Assembly (NCBI GenBank): GCA_029244725.1 | Contig: JAQWQJ010000004.1 | Coordinates: forward strand, 1 to 35,176 | DNA length: 35,176 nt | Source of the DNA: Paracoccaceae bacterium | GTDB lineage: Bacteria; Pseudomonadota; Alphaproteobacteria; Rhodobacterales; Rhodobacteraceae | Reading direction: 5' to 3' | Part shown: positions 25,024 through 32,837 of the stretch, piece by piece | Position numbering within the stretch: the first letter of the stretch is position 1 | Layout of the letters: each line of letters begins with the position of its first letter | Notes under the pieces: generated by a model | Databases searched by the model: none | Told to the model about the DNA's origin: nothing | The model's input: the letters and a program-made list of their open reading frames with translations, nothing else | Made by a program: the position numbers and the translations under genes

Positions 25024-26156
25024 TTACGGTCACGCGCATTCAGGCTTGGGCCTTTCGCAGCCCGACGAAAAAGCCTGTCGCCACATCTTTTGGCGTCATG
25101 CACGACCGCCCGGCCGTTCTTGTGCGCGTCGAGGATCATGATGGCGCTTTCGGCTGGGGCGAGATTTGGGCGAACTGGCCCGCTGCTGGGGCGGAACACC
25201 GTTTGCGCTTGCTGGAGATGGATGTCGCGCACTTGGTATTGGGTGTTGAATTCGCTTCGCCTACCGATTTCTTTCACAAGCTTGACGCACAAACCCGGAT
25301 ACGTGCTGTGCAAAGTGGCGAGGTCGGGCCGTTCGCTCAGGTCATCGCCGGGCTGGACATCGCGCTATGGGACTTGGCCGCGCGACGCGAAGGCTTGCCG
25401 CTGCGCCGATTGATCCGGGAGGATGCGCCTGAAAGCGTCTCAGCCTACGCAAGCGGCATTCAGATTTCAGCCGCCGCCGATCTGATTCCCCGTGCGCGGA
25501 ACGATGGGCACCGCCGGTTCAAGCTCAAGGTCGGTTTTGACATGGCCTCCGACATTGCTGCCGTGCATCGCATACAATCTGAGTTGGCGGAGAACGAGTT
25601 AATCGCCTGTGATGCCAATCAAGCGTGGTCGCTGGAACAGGCGAAGGCGTTTCTGAATGGTATCAAAGGCGTGCCGCTTCACTGGCTGGAAGAACCTCTG
25701 CCGGTTTTCAACCATGCCGCCGAGTGGCAAAGCCTCGCGGATCACGCAAGCGTCCCATTGGCGGGGGGAGAGAACATCATCGGTTTGGCCGATTTCAATC
25801 TCGCCATCAAAGCAGGCGTTTTATCCGTGATCCAGCCCGACGTCGCAAAATGGGGAGGGATCACAGGCAACTTTGCCGTGGCCCGCAACGCGCTTAAAAA
25901 CGATCGCCGCTATTTCCCGCATTTTCTTGGCGCAGGCATTGGAATAGCCGCCTCGGCGGAACTGCTGGCTGGTGCAGGCGGTGACGGGCTCTTGGAAGTT
26001 GATGTCAACGAAAACCCGCTGCGCACCATGTTCTTTGGCGACCGTGAGCCTGTGTCAGACGGCAAGTGGCGCTGCAGCGACGGACCTGGCCTGGGAATTG
26101 ACAGCATCCCGGCGGAGTTGACACCATTTCAAACGCTTTACACCGAGATCAGCTAG
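25020..26156 (+). CDS. Enolase superfamily enzyme, mandelate racemase subgroup (378 aa)
   Basis: Mg-dependent enzyme abstracting the alpha proton of a carboxylate; family members are acid-sugar dehydratases, racemases or epimerases. Seen: the N-terminal capping domain (about 1-130), the base motif K168-L-K170 (FKLKVG), metal ligands D198 (DANQAW), E224 (LEEPL) and E251 (GGEN), and the D274/H301 dyad (QPDVAKWGG and PHFLGAG). The dyad plus KxK indicates the mandelate racemase subgroup, not muconate cycloisomerase. It is translationally coupled to the GntR gene and divergent from the GMC and ALDH genes, so it may act on the acid that ALDH makes. Substrate cannot be named from sequence. Confidence 0.9.
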   Translation: MITVTRIQAWAFRSPTKKPVATSFGVMHDRPAVLVRVEDHDGAFGWGEIWANWPAAGAEHRLRLLEMDVAHLVLGVEFASPTDFFHKLDAQTRIRAVQSGEVGPFAQVIAGLDIALWDLAARREGLPLRRLIREDAPESVSAYASGIQISAAADLIPRARNDGHRRFKLKVGFDMASDIAAVHRIQSELAENELIACDANQAWSLEQAKAFLNGIKGVPLHWLEEPLPVFNHAAEWQSLADHASVPLAGGENIIGLADFNLAIKAGVLSVIQPDVAKWGGITGNFAVARNALKNDRRYFPHFLGAGIGIAASAELLAGAGGDGLLEVDVNENPLRTMFFGDREPVSDGKWRCSDGPGLGIDSIPAELTPFQTLYTEIS

Positions 26157-26159
26157 GCC

Positions 26160-27107
26160 TCAGTCAGACCAAACCACGCGAAAGCCATGGTGCGTGGTCG
26201 CGCTGTCTGGCGATGTTCCCGACCGGGCGGCAATGCGGTAGCGATAGCAATAACTGCGGTGACACAGGAATGAGCCGCCCTTTGACAGCTTGTACCCCTT
26301 CATTCCCGACAATCGATCTTTGACCGCGCGTTTCAGCGAGCGGACGCGATAGGGATCAGCGGTCCATTCCCATACATTGCCGACCAGATTGTAGAGCCCC
26401 CAGGGATTAGGCTCAAAAGATCCTGCCGGGGCCGTCGTTACAAACCCATCTGCCGCAGTGTTCACCTTTGGAAAGTCGCCTTGCCAGATGTTGCACGGAG
26501 TGATGTCCGTATCATTCGGCTCTGCGTTTCCCCAAGGAAACCGAACGTCGCCCTGGCCCGCACGCGCCGCATGTTCCCATTCGACCTCGGTGGGTAGTCG
26601 CCCACCGACCCAGGAGGCATAAGCGCGCGCATCGTTCCAAGAAATATGCACGACAGGATGATCGGGCTGGCAATCATGTTCGGTCTCAGGACCGTTCGGA
26701 GCGAACCAGCAGGCACCATCAACCCGTCGCCACCATTCAACCTCAGACACCGCCTGTGTGGGACCGACACTCATGGGTACCTCGCTCCAAAACACGAAAG
26801 ACCAACCAAATCGTTCTGCTTCGGTCACGTAGCCTGTGGCTTCAACGAAAGCGCGGAACTCTTGGTTTGTGACAGTGGTGACAGCCATTCGAAACGGTTT
26901 GATCACGACCCGACGAATTGGCCCTTCGCCATCATCTGGGATCTGCGGGGACCTTGTGCCGACCGTGGCTGTGCCGCCAGGGATCTCCACAATTTCTGCG
27001 TAGCTGCGACCGCCACTTCGCTCAAATTCAGCCTGTGTAAGCGCAAGAGATTCAGCCCTCGCAGGCGTGCAGCACCGCTTTCCCTCCATTTTTTCGATAT
27101 TTCGCAT
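26160..27107 (-). CDS. Formylglycine-generating enzyme (sulfatase-activating), 315 aa
   Basis: Oxidises the active-site cysteine of sulfatases to formylglycine using O2 and a copper centre. Seen: an N-terminal CCTPAR motif common in bacterial members, IPGGTATVGTRSPQIPDDGEGP, RLPTEVEWEHAARAG, NLVGNVWEWTADP and the diagnostic end GGSFLCHRSYCYRYRIAARSGTSPDS...GFR. The copper-binding cysteines are C282 and C287, five residues apart. These cysteines separate true formylglycine-generating enzymes from EgtB-like relatives. The start at 27107 is chosen for TGGAGGGG just upstream; 27089 and 27185 lack a ribosome-binding site. It converges on the enolase-family gene with 3 bp between stops. The two Cys-type sulfatases nearby are the obvious clients. 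Confidence 0.92.
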   Translation of the reverse strand: MRNIEKMEGKRCCTPARAESLALTQAEFERSGGRSYAEIVEIPGGTATVGTRSPQIPDDGEGPIRRVVIKPFRMAVTTVTNQEFRAFVEATGYVTEAERFGWSFVFWSEVPMSVGPTQAVSEVEWWRRVDGACWFAPNGPETEHDCQPDHPVVHISWNDARAYASWVGGRLPTEVEWEHAARAGQGDVRFPWGNAEPNDTDITPCNIWQGDFPKVNTAADGFVTTAPAGSFEPNPWGLYNLVGNVWEWTADPYRVRSLKRAVKDRLSGMKGYKLSKGGSFLCHRSYCYRYRIAARSGTSPDSATTHHGFRVVWSD

Positions 27108-27625
27108 CACCCCTCCACGCCGACCCCGCCCATCCATAGAATGGTTTTTCGGACGCATACACAATGGGAGTTCGATGTCCTTCATGTTGGCTCTGAAGGA
27201 AACAAGCGATTTAGCCCCAAGTTACGAGGAGAACGACTGAGATTTGAATATCTCGACAAAAAAGAGCGCCGCCTTCCAAGCCCGCCACGTGAATTCAAGA
27301 TAAAAAGCCGCACGGTCATCAAGGATCTCAACGCCCAATTCCTGCTGCGACTTGCACGAATAGCCGCTTCTTGCGCTGAACGGCGGCATGAAATCCTCCG
27401 CCCAAGCCGCATTTTTAGCGCTGCGAGTGCACGCAGCACGAAACCACAAAAACCGGAATGGGCTCGGAGCCGTCGTTCGCTGCGCCATGGACAAGAGGCA
27501 GCTAAGCGGGACAAAGCCGCCCTTGAGCATGGTAAATCAAATGACTGCCTCTGTGTCGGGTGCATCTATTCGAATTGTGATTTTGGCGATCGGCCAACAA
27601 GGAATTCATAATTTCTTATGTTCGC
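27108..27625. other. Gap between modules 2 and 3; repeat copies, no gene seen
   Basis: Several overlapping open frames occur on both strands, none with family features, good starts or a sensible neighbour relation. Two segments resemble the dispersed repeat: 27343-27373 and 27460-27520, both on the plus strand. The promoter for the formylglycine-generating enzyme should lie at the left end of this gap, but I see no clear -35/-10 pair. Confidence 0.5.
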
Positions 27626-28747
27626 CTAGCTTCCAAAAACCAATTGATGCAACGGTAGAAATGCAGCGCCCAGGTGCGCTGCGTCACCTTCGATATCACT
27701 GACTAAGAACAATGGATCGGGACCGTGAACTATGCGCTCGACCGCATTCATTTCATTTACCAAGGCCAGCCGCAGGCGGTGGGGCGCTTCGCCGCCGAAG
27801 AATATTGCTGTTGGGTCCAAGACCCCTTTCAGTGCTGCAATTGATTGGCGCAAATAGGGGCCGACCTCTTGCACCCAATCCGAAATCACAGGCAGTTCTT
27901 CCGAAAAGAAAGTCGGCAATTCTGAAATGTGGGTGATTGCGTGCCCGTCCGCCTGCATCCGTTTAAGCAGCTCGCCAAGTGCCGGACGGTGTATTGTATC
28001 TTCTGGCCGATAGATTGAACCTATTTCGCCAGCGTTGCCATGCCCGCCCTGAATGGGTCTATTTTGCCAATAAAGGCCTGCGCCGTAGCCATAGTTGAAC
28101 GACAAATAGGCGAAGCAACTATGCTCGGCGGCCCCACCAACATAGTATTCAGCAGTCGCACAAGCCGTTGCGTTGTTTTCGGTGAAAACCGGCAGGCCGA
28201 AGCGGTTATGGAAAAGCGGGATGAGTTCCAAGTTTTGCCAATTTGACAAAAGTGTTGGTGGTTCAAATTGATCCGCGGCACCTGTGCGATACCCCTGCAT
28301 CCCGATACCTATGCCAATCAAGTGGCGGTTTGCTAGCTCTTCCGCCTTCCAATGTTCGATCCTTGCTTCCAACATATCCAAGACGGCTGAAGGATCGTTG
28401 GGGCGCACATCCAATTCGACTTCGAGCAGCGGCGCCCCCTTTAGGTCAAGCAAGCACGCCAACACTCTTTCAGTGGTGAACGACAGCCCAAGAGAAACGA
28501 AAACATCCTGATTGATTTCAACCATCGGGCTTGGTTTTCCACGGCCTTTGATTGCCGCGGGACGAAACCGTAAAAAACCTTTGGCTTGCAAACTATCGAT
28601 CAGTCGGTGGACCGATTGTTGCGAAAGCCCCGAATGGGCAGTGACGTCCGAACGCGCGATCGGGCCCAACTGGCGAACAACCGAAAGCAGCTTTCTTTCG
28701 CTCGCGTTCAAAACTGCATTTTGTTCTATTTCGCCCAATTTTCGCAT
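27626..28747 (-). CDS. ROK family transcriptional regulator without zinc motif (373 aa)
   Basis: Sugar-responsive type regulator, divergent from an ABC transporter operon. Seen: an N-terminal winged HTH (about 15-62: ASERKLLSVVRQLGPIARSDVTAHSGLSQQSVHRLIDSLQAKGFL), a wing with KGRGKPSP, and a ROK domain with FTENNATACATAEYYVGG and GGHGNAGEIGS. Unlike the ROK at 18229-19491 it has neither the CxCGxxxC cluster nor the histidine after EIG. The kinase aspartate is also absent (ENNAT). The start at 28747 (MRKLGEIEQ) follows GCAGGAGAC 7 nt upstream; the longer frame upstream runs through the operator. It probably represses the ABC-galT operon and is released by the imported ligand or its product. 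Confidence 0.9.
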   Translation of the reverse strand: MRKLGEIEQNAVLNASERKLLSVVRQLGPIARSDVTAHSGLSQQSVHRLIDSLQAKGFLRFRPAAIKGRGKPSPMVEINQDVFVSLGLSFTTERVLACLLDLKGAPLLEVELDVRPNDPSAVLDMLEARIEHWKAEELANRHLIGIGIGMQGYRTGAADQFEPPTLLSNWQNLELIPLFHNRFGLPVFTENNATACATAEYYVGGAAEHSCFAYLSFNYGYGAGLYWQNRPIQGGHGNAGEIGSIYRPEDTIHRPALGELLKRMQADGHAITHISELPTFFSEELPVISDWVQEVGPYLRQSIAALKGVLDPTAIFFGGEAPHRLRLALVNEMNAVERIVHGPDPLFLVSDIEGDAAHLGAAFLPLHQLVFGS

Positions 28748-28817
28748 CAATGTCTCCTGCAAACTCGATAGGCTAAGCAGATGTTTCCGTGCAAGCAATT
28801 GTTCAAAAAAGAATCGC

Positions 28818-28858
28818 TTGACTGATTTGAAATTATTATTACTACTAATGAGTAATAA
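28818..28858 (+). promoter_or_regulatory. Promoter and ROK operator for the ABC-galT operon
   Basis: TTATTACT (28836-28843) and AGTAATAA (28851-28858) form a perfect 8-bp-arm inverted repeat with a 7-nt centre, 14 bp before the ATPase start. TTGACT at 28818-28823 is a -35 candidate. TACTAA at 28843-28848, inside the palindrome, is a possible -10 with a rather long 19-bp spacer. A bound ROK dimer would cover the promoter. Confidence 0.58.
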
Positions 28859-28872
28859 AGCCGAGGGACCCA

Positions 28873-29916
28873 ATGGTAGCCATCAAAATTGAGCGATTGA
28901 CCAAGAAATTTGGTGATTTCACTGCATTATCTGATGTTTCGCTTGATGTGCAGCCAGAAGAATTTGTGACACTTTTGGGCCCTTCCGGTTGTGGTAAGAC
29001 GACGTTGCTTAAGCTGATCTCAGGCTTTTTAGAGCCGTCTGAAGGACGCATTCAAATGGGCGGAACAGATGTCACGCACATTCCCCCAGAAAAGCGCGAC
29101 ACGGCACTTTGCTTTCAATCCTACGCCCTTTTTCCGCATCTGACGGTCCGTGAAAATCTTGAATTCGGCCCGCGTCAAAAGAAGGTCCCAGTTAGCGAAC
29201 GCAAGGCGCGTATTGATGACGTCTCTGAAAAGCTGGACCTTACGGCGCAACTTGAAAAGCTGCCCAACCAACTGTCGGGCGGGCAACAACAGCGTGTTTC
29301 ACTGGGTCGTGCGCTTGCCATGCGCCCAAGCGTAATTTTGTTTGATGAACCTTTGTCAAATCTTGATGCAAAGTTACGCGATCAGGTCCGTATTGAAATT
29401 CGACGCATTCAAAAAGAATATGGTTTGACTGCTATCTATGTGACGCATGATCAGGCCGAAGCCCTGGCAATGTCGGACCGCATTGTTGTTTTGAACGATG
29501 GTCGCGTTGAACAGGTGGATTCACCTGAATTGCTTTACCACGCGCCGAAAACAAAGTTTGTGGCGGATTTTATCGGCGATGCGAATATTTTTCCCGGCAC
29601 AATCGTTGGGCAAAAAGGCGATAACATTTTTCAAGTCGAAACGACGATTGGGACAATCGAGGTCGAAACGCCCACTGCCCCAGCATCCAAAAACGTGAAC
29701 TTGTGCTGGCGGCCAGAAAGCGCCGTCATAGGCAACATAGGGATTACAGCAAAAGTTGTGCACCGTGCATTTCAGGGCCATTTCACTGATCTGATGGTCG
29801 AAACCAACGGCACGATTTTTCGCGTTCAAGCGAAACGAGTTGAGGCCCAAGAAGGCGACGATATTCAGCTTTCTGTTTCGCCGAATGAAGTAATCTTGCT
29901 GGATCAAAACGCATGA
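28873..29916 (+). CDS. ABC transporter ATP-binding protein, PotA/FbpC-like (347 aa)
   Basis: Cytoplasmic ATPase of a binding-protein-dependent importer. Seen: Walker A GPSGCGKTT at 36-44, Q-loop FQSYALFPHLTVRENL, signature LSGGQQQR at 134-141, Walker B VILFDEP at 154-160, VTHDQAEAL and a C-terminal TOBE-like regulatory region (about 240-345). This architecture is shared by polyamine, ferric, 2-aminoethylphosphonate and some sugar-related importers, so the substrate is open. The ATG at 28873 is preceded by GAGGGAC. The stop overlaps the first permease start by 4 bp. Confidence 0.93.
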   Translation: MVAIKIERLTKKFGDFTALSDVSLDVQPEEFVTLLGPSGCGKTTLLKLISGFLEPSEGRIQMGGTDVTHIPPEKRDTALCFQSYALFPHLTVRENLEFGPRQKKVPVSERKARIDDVSEKLDLTAQLEKLPNQLSGGQQQRVSLGRALAMRPSVILFDEPLSNLDAKLRDQVRIEIRRIQKEYGLTAIYVTHDQAEALAMSDRIVVLNDGRVEQVDSPELLYHAPKTKFVADFIGDANIFPGTIVGQKGDNIFQVETTIGTIEVETPTAPASKNVNLCWRPESAVIGNIGITAKVVHRAFQGHFTDLMVETNGTIFRVQAKRVEAQEGDDIQLSVSPNEVILLDQNA

Positions 29917-30767
29917 AATTGCGGCGTGGTCTTTTGATAATTGGCTTACTGACGCCCGGGTTGGGCTTGATCTTGGCCTTGATCGGAACCGTCGTTTACA
30001 TCGCCGTTTCACAATCCTTTGGATATTACAGCCTGAACGGCACCAGTGAATTTTCTACCGAATTCTGGTCAAAAATGGCCGGTCGCAAAGCCTTCAAACG
30101 ATCAATTCAATATTCAATCTATATTGGCGTCTTCAGCGCCATCTTCTCGGTTGCGCTGGCTTATCCGTTGGCGATTTGGTTGCGCAAACCATTTGCGGGT
30201 TCCAACTTTATTGGCGCAGTTCTAAAGGCGCCTTTGCTGGTGCACGGCTTGGTCGCAGCATTTCTGTTCATCAACGTGATTTCCTATCACGGCATCCTGA
30301 ACCAGTTTATGCAATGGCTGGGCATTTGGTCCGAACCGCGTCGATTACAAAATGATCCGAATGCCTATGGTGTTCTTATCCTTCAGACGTGGAAGAATAT
30401 GCCGTTTGCGCTTTTGTTGCTGACAGGCGCTGTGCAAAGCATTTCCGATGATGTCTTGGACGCTGCACGCGACCTTGGCGCCGGCACATGGGACAGATTT
30501 CGTCGCATAATCGCGCCTTTGACAGTTTCCGGGATGCAAGCCGCAATGGTGATTATCTTCATTGGCGCCGTTGCGGATTTTAGTTTTCAGGTCATTGCCG
30601 GGCCCACCAACAAACAGTCTCTTTCCCAATTGATGGTCAGTTTCAAGGGGCGTGGTGATTGGCATTCAGCGGCAGTCGTCGGCGTGTCATTGATGATGAT
30701 TGCGTTGGTTGGATCAGCTATTCTGGCCGTCGTTGCACGGATGGTCATGCGGGGTCGGATAAAATGA
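29913..30767 (+). CDS. ABC transporter permease, PotB-like (284 aa)
   Basis: Inner-membrane permease with about six membrane helices. Seen: an N-terminal helix GLLIIGLLTPGLGLILALIGTVVYIAV, a periplasmic loop, then SIQYSIYIGVFSAIFSVALAYPLAIWL and the cytoplasmic EAA motif DAARDLGAGTWDRFRRIIAPLTVSG that docks on the ATPase. Start and stop overlap both neighbours by 4 bp. It pairs with the second permease as a heterodimer. Confidence 0.92.
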   Translation: MKLRRGLLIIGLLTPGLGLILALIGTVVYIAVSQSFGYYSLNGTSEFSTEFWSKMAGRKAFKRSIQYSIYIGVFSAIFSVALAYPLAIWLRKPFAGSNFIGAVLKAPLLVHGLVAAFLFINVISYHGILNQFMQWLGIWSEPRRLQNDPNAYGVLILQTWKNMPFALLLLTGAVQSISDDVLDAARDLGAGTWDRFRRIIAPLTVSGMQAAMVIIFIGAVADFSFQVIAGPTNKQSLSQLMVSFKGRGDWHSAAVVGVSLMMIALVGSAILAVVARMVMRGRIK

Positions 30768-31591
30768 CCGTTCAGCGCGTGAATAAAATACTGCTGATTG
30801 CGCTGCTATCAGTCTGCGCAATATGGCTGATCATCCCTTTCACAATGGCAGTGCTTTGGTCGTTGGTTGATCCGTCTGAACCGTGGACGGCCGATAAGGT
30901 TCTGCCCCCTGTCATGTCTTTGTTTCGCTGGACAGACATGTGGGAAAATTCTTCTTTAAAAAGTGCGCTTATCGCGTCGTATACGCTGGCCCCTTCGGCC
31001 GCGGTTTTGTCTTTACTACTTGCGTTGCCAACAGCATTTGCGTTGGGCCGCATATCCTTTCCGGGCCGCGAATTGGCAAAGATGCTGTGCCTCCTACCCT
31101 TGGTGGTGCCTCCCTTTATCACGGCAATCTTTTTCACGTCACTTCTGTTTCAAATTGGCTTGTCCAGTTGGCGGCCCGGAGCCATCCTTTTTGCCCACTC
31201 GGTTCTGTTTATGCCGTTTGCTATTCGCATCCTGACCGTCAGTTTTGAACAAGTGCGGCAAGATCATATAGATGCTGCCCGCGATCTTGGTGCCAGCCAT
31301 TGGGCCCGGTTCAAGGTTGCATATCTACCAGCGTTAAAACCCGGAATTTTCGCAACGCTGTTGATCGTATTTATCCAATCGATTGAGGAATTTGCGATCG
31401 CATTTATCGTGGGTTCTCCCGATGTCGTGACAATTCCAACATTACTCTATTCGGCACTTGGTCAGGATTACGTCCGACCGAATGCCGCTGTCCTTTCGCT
31501 GATACTCGTCGTTCCGAACGTCTTATTGATGTTGATTTTGGAACGCTTGCTCAGGTCTGCAAACCCAACCCTTTCGTCTGGCAAAGGCTGA
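30764..31591 (+). CDS. ABC transporter permease, PotC-like (275 aa)
   Basis: Second inner-membrane permease. Seen: helix ILLIALLSVCAIWLIIPFTMAVLWSLV, then ALIASYTLAPSAAVLSLLLALPTAFALGR and the EAA motif DAARDLGASHWARFKVAYLPALKPG, followed by the terminal helix SLILVVPNVLLMLILERLL. The ATG at 30764 overlaps the previous stop (ATGA); a longer open frame from 30659 lies inside the previous permease gene and is not hydrophobic. Confidence 0.92.
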   Translation: MTVQRVNKILLIALLSVCAIWLIIPFTMAVLWSLVDPSEPWTADKVLPPVMSLFRWTDMWENSSLKSALIASYTLAPSAAVLSLLLALPTAFALGRISFPGRELAKMLCLLPLVVPPFITAIFFTSLLFQIGLSSWRPGAILFAHSVLFMPFAIRILTVSFEQVRQDHIDAARDLGASHWARFKVAYLPALKPGIFATLLIVFIQSIEEFAIAFIVGSPDVVTIPTLLYSALGQDYVRPNAAVLSLILVVPNVLLMLILERLLRSANPTLSSGKG

Positions 31592-31623
31592 CGGAAATAC
31601 AAAAACCAACTGGAGGAAGAACT

Positions 31624-32724
31624 ATGATAAAATCTTTACTAGCCACAACAGCATTGCTGGCAAGCGCCACAATGTCCTTCGCCGGCGATCTTTCATCAAT
31701 GAGCTGGGATGACATTGTCACCCAAGCAAAGGAAGAAGGCGAAGTCACTTGGTACGTTTGGTACCTTCGTGACGATTTCCGTCGTGCCGTTCAGGTGTTC
31801 GAAGAAGAATATGGAATTAGTGTTACAATTCCTGAAGGTACAGCTGCCGGAAACTCGGAAAAAATGTTGGCCGAGCGTGATCGCGAAACGGGCGACATTG
31901 ATGTTCTCGCTTGGGGAACAGACGGTTTTGCAACAGTTGATCTTGCACCGCTGTTTTCTTCACTTTCCGTACTGCCGGCAGATGACGGTCGTGTCGTCGA
32001 ATTGGCGGGCTTTGACGGTGGTGACCACGTTGTCGCGTTCTGGGGCAACCAGACAGGTATTGCTTATGATCCTGCACATGTCAGCGCCGACAACCTGCCA
32101 CAAACACCAGACGAATTTGCGGCTTTCTGGGCTGAAAATCCTGGCAAATTTGGCTTCAACTATGAAAAGGGCGGTTCTGGCCCGTCGTTCTATCAAAACA
32201 CGCTTCGAGTTGTAGCCGATATTGATTTCAGCAACGGTGAAGTTACAGACGAACGCCTTGCAGCTATCCAGCCAGGTATCGACTTCTTCAACGAACATGC
32301 CGAAAACTATGTTGTGACCGCATCAAATGCTGACAGCATCATCCGGGCCAGTGATGGCGAACTTTGGATGGTTCCAGCATGGGAAGATCACCTTGCGGGC
32401 CTTCAAAACCGAGGCGAAGTCCGGGAAGAGATTAAGTTCTATATTCCAGAAATGGGCATGAACGGCGGCGGCAATGGTGTTGCAATACCACTTAACGCGC
32501 CAAACCCTGCAGCAGCGGCCGTGTTCGTGAACTGGCTGACATCGCCTGAAACGCAGTCAATGTTCAACAAAGACTTCGGAACAGCACCGATGAACACTGC
32601 AGCCGACGACAGCTTTGCATTGGTTCCCAACGAACAACGCGCGTTTCGCCAAGTTTGGGGCGCTCAACCGTTCCGCGGCGAAGTTGAAGCGTCATTCATC
32701 GATAACGTGATTTTGGAGCGCTAA
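31624..32724 (+). CDS. ABC transporter solute-binding protein, family 1 (366 aa)
   Basis: Periplasmic receptor of the importer. Seen: a signal peptide MIKSLLATTALLASATMSFA with cleavage near residue 20, then a family-1/PotD-like body. Landmarks are EEGEVTWYVWYLRDDFRRAVQVFEEEYGISV, AGNSEKMLAERDRETGDIDVLAWGTDG, GNQTGIAYDPAHV, PQTPDEFAAFW and GGGNGVAIPLNAPNPAAAAVFVNWLTSPETQ. A strong GGAGGAAG ribosome-binding site precedes the ATG, as expected for an abundant receptor. Related receptors bind polyamines, iron, thiamine or phosphonates. The galT and phosphoesterase genes downstream suggest a sugar phosphate compound instead, by inference. Confidence 0.9.
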   Translation: MIKSLLATTALLASATMSFAGDLSSMSWDDIVTQAKEEGEVTWYVWYLRDDFRRAVQVFEEEYGISVTIPEGTAAGNSEKMLAERDRETGDIDVLAWGTDGFATVDLAPLFSSLSVLPADDGRVVELAGFDGGDHVVAFWGNQTGIAYDPAHVSADNLPQTPDEFAAFWAENPGKFGFNYEKGGSGPSFYQNTLRVVADIDFSNGEVTDERLAAIQPGIDFFNEHAENYVVTASNADSIIRASDGELWMVPAWEDHLAGLQNRGEVREEIKFYIPEMGMNGGGNGVAIPLNAPNPAAAAVFVNWLTSPETQSMFNKDFGTAPMNTAADDSFALVPNEQRAFRQVWGAQPFRGEVEASFIDNVILER

Positions 32725-32750
32725 GCGCCAAAAGCCTTCGAAAAAACACG

Positions 32751-32776
32751 GCAGGCCGGACGGATGTTTGGCCTGC
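32751..32776. terminator. Stem-loop after the binding-protein gene
   Basis: GCAGGCC (32751-32757) pairs with GGCCTGC (32770-32776), loop 12 nt, 26 nt after the binding-protein stop and before galT. No T-tract follows on the plus strand, so it is more likely an mRNA 3'-end protecting structure than a terminator for the operon. Read on the minus strand it has a T6 run and would be a terminator, but no minus-strand gene points at it. Confidence 0.5.
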
Positions 32777-32837
32777 GTACTTCTCAGAAAGTTGGCAGCG
32801 TCTGCTTTGGAAGCTGACCACTTCAAACGGAAATCTT

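Noticed and set aside
26646-27611. Long plus-strand open frame (321 aa) across the start of the formylglycine-generating enzyme gene
   Set aside because: It is antisense to a gene with complete family motifs, has no recognisable domain, and its second half is low-quality repeat-bearing intergenic DNA.
32751-32776. Rho-independent terminator ending transcription before galT
   Set aside because: No T-tract follows the stem on the plus strand; the T-run exists only on the opposite strand where no gene ends. galT and the 2H gene otherwise lack a visible promoter, so they are probably in the same operon.
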